Origin: Conidiobolus incongruus B7586
Taxonomy: Eukaryota; Entomophthoromycota; Entomophthoromycetes; Entomophthorales; Conidiobolaceae
Direction: 5' to 3'
NCBI GenBank assembly: GCA_000697335.1
Contig: JNEM01014022.1
Span: 1 to 21,508, forward strand
DNA length: 21,508 nt
Within the stretch, counting starts at the first letter, position 1, and the number at the start of each line of letters is the position of its first letter. Below the pieces are notes generated by a model. The model had not been told where the DNA came from. It did not search any database and was given only the letters and a program-made list of their open reading frames with translations. This document shows, piece after piece, positions 10,226 through 21,340 of this stretch. The position numbers and the translations under genes were made by a program.

Positions 10226-13007
10226 TTTTGTACTTTATTATTTAAAATTGAAAATTTTATTAAAAATAAATTGAATAAAAATTTGGAAGAATTAGAGGAG
10301 TTAATTTATTTTATATTAATTCTAAATTCTATGTGATTTCAATTTATGCTTATTTTGGAAATGTTACTTTGTCAAGGTTTCAAACAAAATTTAAATCCAA
10401 AATTTGTCAGCTTATTTTTCAATAAATTAATTAATTTGAAATAATTGTCAATTATTGGAATTTATGATTTAATCATTATTTTTATTATAAATTTAAAATA
10501 AAAATTGTTAGACTTATTATATATTTTGAAATGGATTGATAAAAATCTATTAGTTACATAATAACCATAATCAGTAATGTTAATCAGTGCTGCAAACTCA
10601 TGAATGGTAATGAAATTAATCTGGTCTAATAATATATTTGAATTCCATAAAATCACTGAAATTCAAAACTTTTATTAGATTGAATTGTTGAGGCCTTTAT
10701 GTCGCAATTTTGCAAGTCCTCAATAATTTTAACACCATAGTTATAGCTAATATGGATGGATTGTTATAATCCAAGTTTCATCAATTGCTGGTTTATTGAA
10801 ATAGTGACAGACTTTGTGTAATTCAATAGGTAAGTACAGTATTATTTTAATATTCAATTTAATTTAAAATATCAAATAGAATTTGGTAATTTTAAAGTTT
10901 TAAATATATTAATTGTATTCAATACTTTGTCTACTAGGTTTTCATAATATTACTGGAAATGATTAAATAAACAACTAGTTTATAATTATTTATTAGTCCC
11001 TTGAATATTAGACCCTTCATAATTGTCTAACTAGATCCATTATTACATATAATGAATTTAATTAAAATCCTTTTGGACCAATTTTATATGAAGAAAAAAA
11101 ATATAAATTTCTGAACTTATGGTATCAATAAGTGCACTTATAGTGAATATTTATTCGATGTTTGTTTAAAAATAATTAATTACAATGGCATTATACAATC
11201 CTAATATATGATGATTTTCGACATATTTAAGATTGATATAGCTACTTTTATAAACTATCAATTTAAAATGACTATATAACCTTATAACATTGGAATTATA
11301 GTTCTTAAAATAATGTTAATTAAATGAATAATATGTAACTGTGAAAATGTTGCTATTGAAAGATAAAATTAAATCATATCATCTTTGTTTAGTAAAACTG
11401 ATCAAATAATTATATTACAATAAATATAAATCCATACTCAAATGAAAGATTTTTAATGTAAATTCAACTTCTAACCTAAAATTCAAAAAAAATAATGATA
11501 ATGCACCAATATTATTTGAATGAAATAGTTTTACTATAATAAAAAAATATACAATTAGATACTAAAACTTAATATACTCTTTTATTATAAATAGTGAAAA
11601 GGAAAACAACTATATTAAAGGTGGGGGAGATAAATGATCTGAAATAAAGACTATAAAATCCATTCTAGCTAATTTATTCTCAATTTTCATTTTCTCCAAC
11701 TTGTCTTAATTTATTCACTTTATTATTATATTTATTAATAAAAACTATTTTACTAAAAAAAACTCACAATAATATGTCATTATGATATCATATTTTTATA
11801 AAATATATTTTATTGGTAATAGGTATATATAATGTTTTAATTATAGTTAATAAATAAAAAGTTATAATTTTTATAAAATATAAAAAATAATTAATACCTT
11901 TAATTAATATAGTTTAACCTTATTTATAATAATTCTATTGAAGAGAAGGGTAAAATCAAATAAATAAACAAATATATGATTATATAGTTTTTGATATATA
12001 TATATCACTTTTAATTGGTGTAATTATGAAAAATAAAAGTTTTTATTTTAAAATTTTGGTTATTTTTGAGTTTAAATAATTTAGTGATTAATATGATTTT
12101 TTTATTAATGATTAAAATAGTTTGTTTTGCCATAATATAAATAATTTTCTTTTTATATTAAAATAATAATTATTACTAATAAGTGTGTATTTAAGGTTTC
12201 TCATTTTCAATTTACAAGAAATAAAACAAGATTATTTAAAAATTAAATTTTTGATTATTACCATTAGATTTTAGTAATGAACTAATTTCAATATTATTAA
12301 CATATTTATAATTTTTTATTTATTTTAAATATATTATTTTATAAAAAATATTATCAAATTTATACTGCAATAGGAAAAAGGCCATTATATTAAAATAGGT
12401 AGCTGTTAAATACTTGATTATATAGTAAATCCAGTCAAATTTATTATTATTCTCAATAAGCCATAATTTCCCATCTTTTCAAGTTTAAAATTATATATTA
12501 ATTTTAAAAAAATGATACTATGGATCATAGTTTTATAATAATTAGATCAAATTATATATTTTATAAAATATTAAAAACAATATATGAATTTTTACCTATA
12601 ATGGGAAATAATTCAAAAAAAAACTTATTATTATATATAGAGATATTTATTTGATTATATAATTATAAGAAAATATTTCATTTTAAAAAAAATAAATATA
12701 TTAGTTTATATTAATTATAGGATTTTATTATTTTTACATTAATATTATATAAAAATATAATTTGAATAAGATATTTAAATAATTGATAAGTTTATATTAT
12801 AACTAAATAATTAACTGATTAAAAAAAATAGAATTTTTTGGTTACAATTTTTATTAAAATTATGAGATTTTTAAAAAAAATCAAAGAATAATAATTAAAA
12901 TTGTTGAAAAATAATAACTATAATAAATATATAAGGAAATGATAATTTTAATTCAAATCAATGAATACAAAAATCAAAATTAGGTTTAAAAAATACATCC
13001 AAGTTAT
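10226..13007. other. AT-rich intergenic region
   Basis: This lies between the start of the phosphodiesterase gene and the 3' end of the orphan gene. It is mostly very AT-rich with short A/T runs, TA repeats and stops in all frames. Ordinary CpA/TpG content shows that it is not part of the RIP-like block. Only the possible relic at 10653-10830 stands out. The rest holds nothing I can support. Confidence 0.65.
10653..10830 (-). pseudogene. Possible protein-coding relic or unfound exons
   Basis: Two adjoining open blocks on the minus strand have protein-like composition but lie in different frames. The first (10830-10750) contains the string CHYFNKPAIDETWIITIHPY; the second (from about 10759 to the stop at 10655-10653) contains YNYGVKIIEDLQNCDIKAS. 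Local GC is higher than in the flanks. I recognise no family. No splice pair joining the two frames is convincing and no start codon fits. On the plus strand a GTAAGT donor-like site lies at 10830. It could be a decayed gene, exons of an unrecognised gene, or chance. Confidence 0.3.
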
Positions 13008-14725
13008 TCACATTTTGAACCTGCAGCTCAAGCTCCTGAACCCAGGCTTTGATATAAGAGCATCTCGTTCATTGAGGAGCTTCGAATTGAATTGCTTACC
13101 GAATTTTTCGTAGATAACTTCTGTGACGGTTGGGAATCGCTCGACGATTAGGGATAGACATTTGGGTTTTGTGGTTTGGTATACTAGTTGGTCCAGGGTG
13201 TTGAGGTAGGGCTGGAGTTGGATTAGTTGGGATAGAGTTAATAGGATGCTCTTGAGTGTGCTGATGATATGGGTAGGGTCTTTGACATTGAGTAAAATCA
13301 TAATATCCTAAATAGAGTATTAGAAAATTATATATAATTAACTGAGTTAATTGATATTACTTCAATAATATGTTTGCAAGTTTTAGTATCTAATTTAGCT
13401 ACTATGGGGCTATTGGCAGATTCAAGATTATTATAGCCTTTGTGATTAAATTTCAAGTTGCTAGCATTGTTCATGGGTGATAGAGATGGTGTTTTTGCTG
13501 GAGGTCCTGGTATGGGAGATGGTGAATCTAAATAAAGTGAGTTAAAGTTTTGAGATTTGTTATATGGATATATTTACCTTCAGTTTCGCGGTGTGTAGTG
13601 GTGGATGATGCTGACTTGGTCTTGTTTACGCATGGTTTATTAATTGGTTTCAAATGAGAGGGGTTATTAGGATGGGATTGGACGGATGGAGTATCGTTTG
13701 GAGGAGGATTAGAAACGGATCGAGGGTTAATCGGTGTTGATGGTCGAGCGTTTGTGAGTGCGTTGGAAATATCGTTGCATTGGTTAGATAGTGATATAAG
13801 GGATGAGTTGATATATTCAATTTGGTCAGCTATGCTTTGCTTCTCATCATGTGAATCGGATTGTTGTGATGGTTTATTAGAATGATTAAATTGCTTATAT
13901 AACTTCTCTAACATGCTTCCACATTGCTTATATGATGTCATCAACTGATTTAAAGAAGCTTCCAACTGATTATCCATATTTTTTGAAGGAATATCAATAT
14001 CAATTAAATTCTCAGAAGTAATACTTTTAGTAGACTGATTAATAATAGTGGGACTGACTTTATCACTATTCCCAACCAACGCATTACCCAATTTCTTATT
14101 CTGAAGTTGTTTCAAATCATTTTTAGTAATTCTCTCCAACGAAATATTAGGGCTCAAACTCATCAAACTGGACTTCTTTTTACTCGAACGTTTGGTAATT
14201 AAATTGGGACCTGCCAATTTCATATCGAAGGATTTGTCACTTTGAATACGAATTAAATCAAAAGGGGGAGGTAGTTTTTTGGTACACTTTTTGTTGAGTA
14301 GTTTGAAGGCTTGTAGAGGTGGCGTTTCCTGATACTATAAATTAATAAATTAATATTATCTAATTTATTTAAATAAATTACTTGTTCTTTAGGTATTTGA
14401 GAATGTAAATTATTTGCTTTTTCATTATTTATAGAAGATAATTGATTTAATACGAATGAATTTTTTTCAAAATGATTATTAGTTAAAACTGAGAGATGTT
14501 TTTTTGAAATAGATACTTTATCTAAATATAAAAATTAATATAAAAATGATAACAAAGGATCTTGAATTTACCTCTCAGTTCCTGACCCTTCAACAAAATA
14601 GATAAGTCAGGATAAGATTCCAACTCCCCAATAACTTCAGAATTCAACAAACTCTCAGTGCCATAGGAATTGTCGTGATCAAAATTTAAAGCTTCTAAAC
14701 TTTGTAGCGTATTAAAATTACTCAT
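13008..14725 (-). CDS. Unrecognised protein with disordered middle and helical C-terminus (5 exons, 505 aa)
   Basis: I do not recognise this protein. Minus-strand exons: 14725-14572, 14521-14382, 14334-13578, 13527-13361, 13307-13008; introns 47-53 nt, GT-AG, and all frames join cleanly to a TGA stop. The N-terminus (residues 1-50) is acidic and Leu/Asn-rich. Residues about 135-160 are basic (TKRSSKKKSS). Residues about 219-295 are Gln/Asn/Leu/Ser-rich and could form a coiled coil. Residues about 296-380 are Pro/Ser/Asn/Thr-rich and probably disordered. From DIMILLNVKDP (407) to about 490 runs an ordered, Leu-rich, helical module with few charged residues. This layout suits a scaffold or cytoskeletal/spindle-associated protein. 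The C-terminal module loosely recalls the helical ends of centrosomal coiled-coil proteins such as CEP70, but that is only an impression. No membrane span, signal peptide or catalytic motif is visible. Confidence 0.78.
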
Positions 14726-17639
14726 TATAATTATTATTAATATTGATTAACATTTAGAAGGATCAAATTAAAAAGGAAATAGAAAAAAGTATATTTTGAA
14801 TTCTGATTAAATATGATCAAGTTTATTATATTGTATTATAAAAGAATTAAACTTAAAAAATATAATAAGAGATAATTAATAGAATTGTTGGTTGAGGGGT
14901 TATATCAAAAGATTGGGTATTCAAGTGAAAATTGGGCGAATTAAACTGGTTTGTTCTATTAATTGACGAGTTAATTTCTATTTTGATGTAACAATGATTC
15001 AGCATTTATTAATATGATGATATTTTATGAATATTAAATTAATTTATAATAATAATTATATAGTTATTATACTTGAAAAATTAATATTTCAAATTTAATA
15101 TTTAATTATAATATATTAATTGCTTATATTAACTTGAAATTATTTTGTTGGTAATTTATTCAATTTTTGAATATTTAAAAATAATTTTTTTGGAAAGATG
15201 AATTCTCATTAATAATCCACTAAAAGTTCAAATTATCCATTTCATAAAAAAATTAATTAAATTTTGCATTGATTATTCTAAATTTAGCTTAAGTAGCTAT
15301 TTGATAAAAAATCCTCAACCTTTAATTACTTAGATTATTATCAATTTGTTTTACTTTGATATTAAATAAATATTCGATTTTGAAACATTATATTCTTATT
15401 GATGATTACTATAAGTTTAAAAATTGTCCAAGTAATCATTAGTAGAGTTTCTAAAAGTTAATTTTTGGTGAAAATTTAATTAATTGCATTGATTCAGTAA
15501 AATGCTCCAAATTCAAATATTTTCCAATACATGTGAAATTATATGCATTAATTCTAATTAATATTTTCCTTTTAAAATTGAGAAATATTTTGTAATAAAA
15601 AAACTGAATTAAAAAAGTACTATTAAATAACTGAAAGGATTTTAAAAATATCTATATAGTGTCTGGAATAGAATGAAAAATTAAAGTTAGAAAGATTGAT
15701 GAAATTTAATAATAATTATTGCTGTCCATGTCAATTGTTAAAGCGACTGATCTTTATTATATACTCTTCCATCATCGAAATTAAATAAAAATATTCGACT
15801 ATTGTCTTATCACTGAAATTATAGTTGTAATTTATTGCTTTGACTAGTCTTATATTTTTTCAAGTTTATTCTAATTGACACTTTTCAAGTGTGAAAATAA
15901 TTTATCAATTTGCTAAATTTACAAAATTCATCTTGGATAATGTGTACTGAATTTTGATCACATTGACTATATTACTTATGACGACCGTAATTGTGGGAGG
16001 AAATAGACTTTTAGAGCTTAAACGGGGAATCGCCAGTGTTAAACGATAGATTACCACAAAAATAAGGGAAATTAAGGGTGTTCACCAAATTAGGTGAAAA
16101 TGGCTTACTGCGAATAAAGTAAATACTCAATACTTTTACTTAGAGACTGGATGCTTTAGGAAAAATGAGATTGTTAAGTAATAGATTCAACCAGTTCATG
16201 AAATGAGGTATCTCCAATGTAACTTCTTGAATCAGTGTGGTAGTTGGAGTTCCTTGAGTGATGGACAAGGTTATTCTCCGTCACTTATATGATAGTAAAA
16301 ATATATATATATATTAGTAATGTGGGATATAGTATTTTTGTTTAAAAATCATATCTTTATACTTTACAGATGTATTTATTAAGACGCTATTATTAATACT
16401 AATCATTTTAGGTAAACATTATCATCAAGTGAAGACAGCAAAATTGATTAAAAATTACAAATGTCAAGAGAAAAAAAATTTTTTTTGAATATATTTTCTG
16501 CTGATATACAAACTATATATCTTCTTTAACAGTGTATCTATTAGGAAATTCGCATATTAATTGTTCCCATTGCCAAGTTATCAAATTTCAATGTTACTTA
16601 AAAAAATTTATAATTTGTAGACGTTTAATAATATTTTAATTGAAATTATAATCCAAATTCTATAATAATTTAAATTGAATTAAGTCATAGATATTAATAT
16701 TGGAAAAGATAAATTTATTAATAGTTGTATAAATGATAAATATAAATAGAGAAGTTTAAGTCAGAAAAATTATTCTAATATAAGCATTGTATATAACTAT
16801 TAATAGATTGATTACCTTGCTCAATTATATATTTCTTGTTTAATTACATGATTTTTTATATAGTAATATTAATATTTCCTCTTATCTATATTTGATTTTC
16901 CATATAATTAACTAAGAATAAAATCATGGTTAGCTATGATTATATATTGAAATCAATCTATTATATTTGCCATTGCTTTTAATATATAAACTTAAAATTT
17001 CATAATAGAATATTTTAATATTTTTTACATATTCAAAAATATTATTTAAACTATTACTAGTTTCAAATTTTTTTATTTGACAGTGTATTTAAATAGTTAA
17101 CAAATTTATTTTATGTTAATTTTTAGAAAGAAAAAAAACATAATGTTATTAAAATAATCAAACATATTTTATATTTATATAATTATCAGACATATTTTAA
17201 AAGTATTTTGAATTTGATAAACATTTGTTAATATTAAATAATGATTTATATTTTTTTGATTATCAAATATTTCTCTTTTGTTTTATATAAGTCTTAAATA
17301 TATAATAATATCATAATAGTTTAATTTTATAAAACTTATTTTTATATTATTGATTGTTCTCTTAATTTTATTTATATCCAAAAAAAATAATAAATTGAAA
17401 AGGTTAATTTCATTGAGATAATATAATCATTTCTTATAAATATTATGATACCATATTAATCAATTATATATGATATCATGATATAAGATATTTGAATCTC
17501 AAAGTTTATTAATTTTTAATTTGACTTTTAAAATATATATATATAAATTTATTAAAGATAAGTAAATTTTATTTATTTATATAATATTAATAGTTTAAAA
17601 TCTTTTAAAAATTACTTTTTTAACTTAATTACTTTAGTG
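14726..17639. other. AT-rich intergenic region
   Basis: This runs from the start of the orphan gene to the fossil block. It is AT-rich with ordinary CpA/TpG. The orphan gene's promoter should lie at its left end. A GC-richer island at about 15.97-16.29 kb is listed separately. A short TA repeat lies near 16300. No other gene or RNA could be supported. Confidence 0.65.
15966..16290. other. GC-richer island, candidate structured RNA or repeat relic
   Basis: About 325 bases stand out sharply from the AT-rich surroundings. On the minus strand a run of about 46 codons is open, with the string TLIQEVTLEIPHFMNWLNLL, and then stops; no start or splice sites support a gene. On the plus strand several inverted repeats occur: TTCACC/GGTGAA with a 6-base loop, AAGTAAA/TTTACTT, CCTTG/CAAGG nested within GGAG/CTCC, a distant TACCACA/TGTGGTA, and TGACG/CGTCA near the two ends. 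Pairings of 5-7 bases are expected by chance in 300 bases, so this is only suggestive. I could not match it to U1-U6, U3, SRP, RNase P or MRP RNA. A solo LTR is also possible. Confidence 0.4.
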
Positions 17640-17956
17640 ATTTAAGATAGTTAGATAACTAGGTGATAAGATCATTAATAAGTTATTAATGCTTATAAAT
17701 ACCTCCTAGCAAGAATATTAGAGAAAAGATTGCCTAATATTATATTTAACCAGAATTTAATTATAAACTTATAATATAAACCTTATTAAACTTAATAGAA
17801 TATTTATAGAGTAATACTATAGACTTAAATAATAATTTAACTATAATAATTATAATAATATTTTATTATTTATAATTATTAAAATAATTTTAAGTTTTTA
17901 TTTATAAAATTTAAAATTAAAGAATTATTAAAAGATTAGTTTTTTAAATTGTTATA

Positions 17957-17985
17957 CACTAGCCTGTAAAAGTGAGTTATAAAAT
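17957..17985 (+). repeat. Left terminal inverted repeat of the Tc1/mariner element
   Basis: This begins CACTAGCCTGTAAAAGTGAG just after TA. It matches the right repeat at 23 of 29 positions, and all six differences are G/A or C/T transitions. Confidence 0.85.
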
Positions 17986-18184
17986 TATGATTATATATAT
18001 TATTATCAATAACTTTGTTAATCCTTAATCAAATTAATTTAAATTAAAATATATAATAAACTTATATTATTTATTTATAAATAAGTATATTTGATCTAAT
18101 TATATTAACTTTTAGTTAATATATTAAAATTTAAATTTTACTTAAGATAAGTTATAAATTTGTATATTTTAGTTATAAAAAAAA

Positions 18185-19199
18185 TTATAACTTAATATAT
18201 CTATCTTTTGTTTTTTTAACTTTTTTAAATTTATAAGGTATAAAGTTAACTAACTTCTTATATTAAGAAAAATTAATTTTGTTTTAAGCTTCTTAAATAT
18301 ATTTTTAAAGATTATTTAAATTTTTTGCTAATGGGAAAACTTTAACTACTTTTTTTAACTAATCACAAAGGTATTTTATTAGATTAAAGTTAAAAGATTA
18401 AAGAAACCACTTTATAACTATTATTTTATTATTTTTAAACTATTTGGTAGTAGAAATAATAGTATAGCAAAAGGTATTATCTTGTTAAGCAATAACATCT
18501 AATTTATTTAACCTATATAATTCAATAGTTTTTTTTAATTTATTGTTTAGAATATTTTAGTATATTTCAATATTAATTCCCTTATTAACTTTATAAAGAT
18601 ACTTTATACTAAAAGATAACATATATTTTTAAACTATAATTAACCTACTATTATATTTTTAGGTTAAAATAACATAATAGTTATAAAGTATTTTTTTGTT
18701 TTTTCTAAAATATCTAGTTTTTTTATTAAATCTATCAAGATATATTTTTATTCTATTAAATTAAATAACCTTACTCTAATTAGTTTCAATTTAACTTTAG
18801 TGGTGACATTTAAACTCTTACCTAGTTTTATAATGGGACTTCTTTAGTTAAAAGTATTTTTTCTTAAAGTGCAAATAATATCTATTACAATGTATAGTAT
18901 ATATAATAGTATTAATATTAACCAATATTCTTGTATAGTTTTATAATTTTTTTTATACTTTTATAGTAGTATTATATTTACTTATATTAACTAACTTATA
19001 AATATACCTTTTATAATATTTATCTATAATCTTAACACACTTAAGTTTAGGTTTAAATATATCCTTACCATAATTTTTAACAGCCTTAATTATAATAAAC
19101 TAGCTAATACTAGTAATTCTAATAATTTTATGTTGATTTACTTTTATTATAGAGTTGATTAATATACAAGTGAATTTTTTTAGAAAGTGATTTAGGTAT
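18185..19199 (-). pseudogene. Tc1-like transposase pseudogene (DDE superfamily)
   Basis: This is a degenerate cut-and-paste transposase of about 338 codons, the usual Tc1 length. In the N-terminal half, frames near 18.95-19.15 kb contain a helix-turn-helix-like, Lys-rich stretch (KAVKNYGKDIFKPKLK) followed by the pattern of the paired-like DNA-binding region. A block near 18.75 kb fits the first catalytic Asp region, and the string QDNTFC near 18.48 kb fits the second (QDNAPCH-type). At 18359-18412 the frame reads KWFL*SFNFNLIKYLCD*, which lines up with the hallmark WPxQSPDLNPIExLW motif with the Trp, Gln, Pro, Asp and Glu codons altered by transitions. The tail resembles the family's end near SMPRR...GGYTKY. 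Many stops arise at former Trp and Gln codons, and at least one frame change lies near the N-terminus. It is not functional. Confidence 0.85.
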
Positions 19200-19503
19200 T
19201 TTAATATTAATATTATTTAAAATAATAATTTACAATAATAATATTAGTATATATATATAATTTAATAAAAGAAAAAAAAGATTTAAGTAATTTTTGTTTT
19301 ATATACCCTTTTAACTCTTAAACCCACAAATTTATAACTCACCCTATTTAAAATTTAAGATTTAATATATTAATCAATAATATATTAAATATAGATAAAT
19401 ATAACCTATTATAACTAGATAATATACTTTAATTATATATTTTAATTTAAATTAATTTAGTTAAGAATTGTTTAAATTACAAGTAAATATATAAGTGATT
19501 TTT

Positions 19504-19532
19504 ATTTTATGATTTATTTTTATAGGCTAGTA
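19504..19532 (-). repeat. Right terminal inverted repeat of the Tc1/mariner element
   Basis: Read on the minus strand it begins TACTAGCCTATAAAAATAAA. It pairs with the left repeat with only transition differences; five of the six changed positions carry the A or T state in this copy. Confidence 0.83.
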
Positions 19533-20049
19533 AATATACTTTTAAATAATTCAATTAATTATAAATTATATAATTAATTTATACTTTTATAACTAAATTA
19601 ATTATATAAATAACATTAAATTATTTAATAAACTAGTTTTTTTTCTTCTTAATTCTTATTATTTTTTATTTTTATATTATTTCTAAAGTTGAAATTATAC
19701 TCTCTTATTATTATAGTATGTTAATACTACCTAATATAAATTTTAATATATTAGTGACTTATCCTAGTTTAAAGCTTAATTAAACTTTGTTTATATTTGC
19801 ATACTATAACTATATTATAATATTATATTTTATGTCATATTACTTTTATATTAAATTTTCTTCTATACTATATTAGTATTTACTACTATACTTATAAAGT
19901 TACAATAATAAAATTACTAAAACCTTATTAAAAATTAATAATTATCTATATTATATTTATTTATTATTATTTTAAATTTTATTTATAATTTATTTTATTT
20001 AAATTCAATAATATATACTATACTACTACTAAAAAAATACCCTTATATT

Positions 20050-20960
20050 ATTTTAATAATGATAATAATTTAATTACTAAATGAATTTAAGATTTTAATC
20101 TTTAAAAGCTTACTACCATTTAAAAAAATTATATTAAACAACTTCTAATTAAGAAAAATATAACTTTAAGAGTTTAAATTTAAAAATTTAATTATTTTAT
20201 TATAATTAATATATTAAACTATCTTTTTAATATTTTTAAAGATAAATTAACTACTTATGATAGTTTTAAAAGCTTTTATAAGCTTAAAAACTATTTTAAA
20301 AATATAAAGAATTATTTTAATTTAATTTTTGATAAAGATTTAAAGAATATCTTTAATTTAACTATTTTTTTTAGAAAAATCTAATTATTCTTAATAGTTA
20401 ACTTATTATAAACTTAATCTTAAAGAGTTTTTAAAGGGATAATCTATTATAAAAATATAAACCTTTAAATAATTAGAAAAAGCATTTAAAAAAATATTAC
20501 TTAAAAGATAAAGTTTAATTAATAAGAGAAAAACTTTCTTAACTTAAATAAAAAACTTTTATCACATAATTAATTAAGAAATTTAATAAGATATATCTAA
20601 ATATATTAAATATTACTAAAGAAAAATAAATCTATAAGTTATTATAATATTTTAATCTTTAATTAAAACTCTAATTAATTAACAAGGAACATTTTAATAA
20701 TATGTTTTTTTCTAATATTTATAATGTAACAATTATAATTGATAGTATTTTTTATTTTATAATTAAATTTTTTATTTTAAAAATTAATCCTTTAAACTTT
20801 ATTTTAATTTATTTAAATTTTAAATAATAAATGTTTTTATTTTAAAGCTTTATAAGAAAACTTTTAACAAAGAAATTAAAGTTTATTTAAAAGTAAATAA
20901 AAGTTGTTATTATTATAAAAAGATTTAATCTAATTATAAAGTTAATAAATATTTTTTCAA
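20050..20960 (+). mobile_element. Gag-like part of the fossil LTR element
   Basis: The plus strand has the Lys/Leu/Asn-rich helical pattern of a retrotransposon gag capsid region. Near 20,900-20,945 there is a stretch spaced like a CCHC zinc knuckle (Cys, aromatic pair, Lys pair). The part is broken many times. The borders are approximate. Confidence 0.45.
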
Positions 20961-21250
20961 AAGATAATATTTATTTAATTCTCAATAATTATAATTTATT
21001 AACCACAAATTAAATTTGAATAATATTATTATAACCTTAAAATCACTTTATATATAATTAAATAATTAATTTTAATTTAATCTATAAAAATTTTAATAAA
21101 CTAATAATTTTATAAATTAAACTATATATATTAGAGAAATCTAACTGATTAAACCATTAAAAACTAAAAATATTCTAGTAACTAATTTATCTTATAATAT
21201 TTTATCTTTAACTATTATTTTATTATTTGTTTTAACTAGATATTTTATAG

Positions 21251-21340
21251 ATATATTTGTTAATGTTTTAATTAACTTTAGTTGTTTTAATTATATTATC
21301 TTTTCTTTTATTATTATAAAATTATCTTTACCTATTTAAA
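21251..21340 (+). mobile_element. Retropepsin-like part of the fossil LTR element
   Basis: The residue order on the plus strand follows a retroviral-type aspartic protease: a hydrophobic strand, the active-site loop, then the next strand and a K-L-x-L-P stretch. It is degenerate. It lies where a protease should, about 300 bases after the gag-like part. Confidence 0.45.

Larger units (their letters stand above)
17957..19532 (-). mobile_element. Degenerate Tc1/mariner DNA transposon, about 1.58 kb
   Basis: The element has terminal inverted repeats at both ends, a left flanking TA (17955-17956) as expected for Tc1/mariner target duplication, and one transposase gene reading leftward. The right flank reads AA where TA is expected, so one copy of the duplication has changed. 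The total length is typical (Tc1 is about 1.6 kb). It sits inside the LTR-like part of the fossil retrotransposon, so it inserted later. CpA/TpG is depleted through it, as in its host element, so both were mutated after the insertion. Confidence 0.85.

Noticed and set aside
10462-10656. 64-codon minus-strand open frame as a gene
   Set aside because: Its second half is I/K/N/F-rich and chance-like, and nothing connects it with the neighbouring open blocks.
15966-16290. RNase P, MRP, SRP or a spliceosomal RNA
   Set aside because: None of the conserved core strings that I know for these RNAs is present; scattered partial likenesses do not add up.
19750-19785. Primer-binding site of the LTR element
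   Set aside because: A primer-site-like stretch is present, but the matching tRNA cannot be named and the LTR end cannot be fixed without its second copy.
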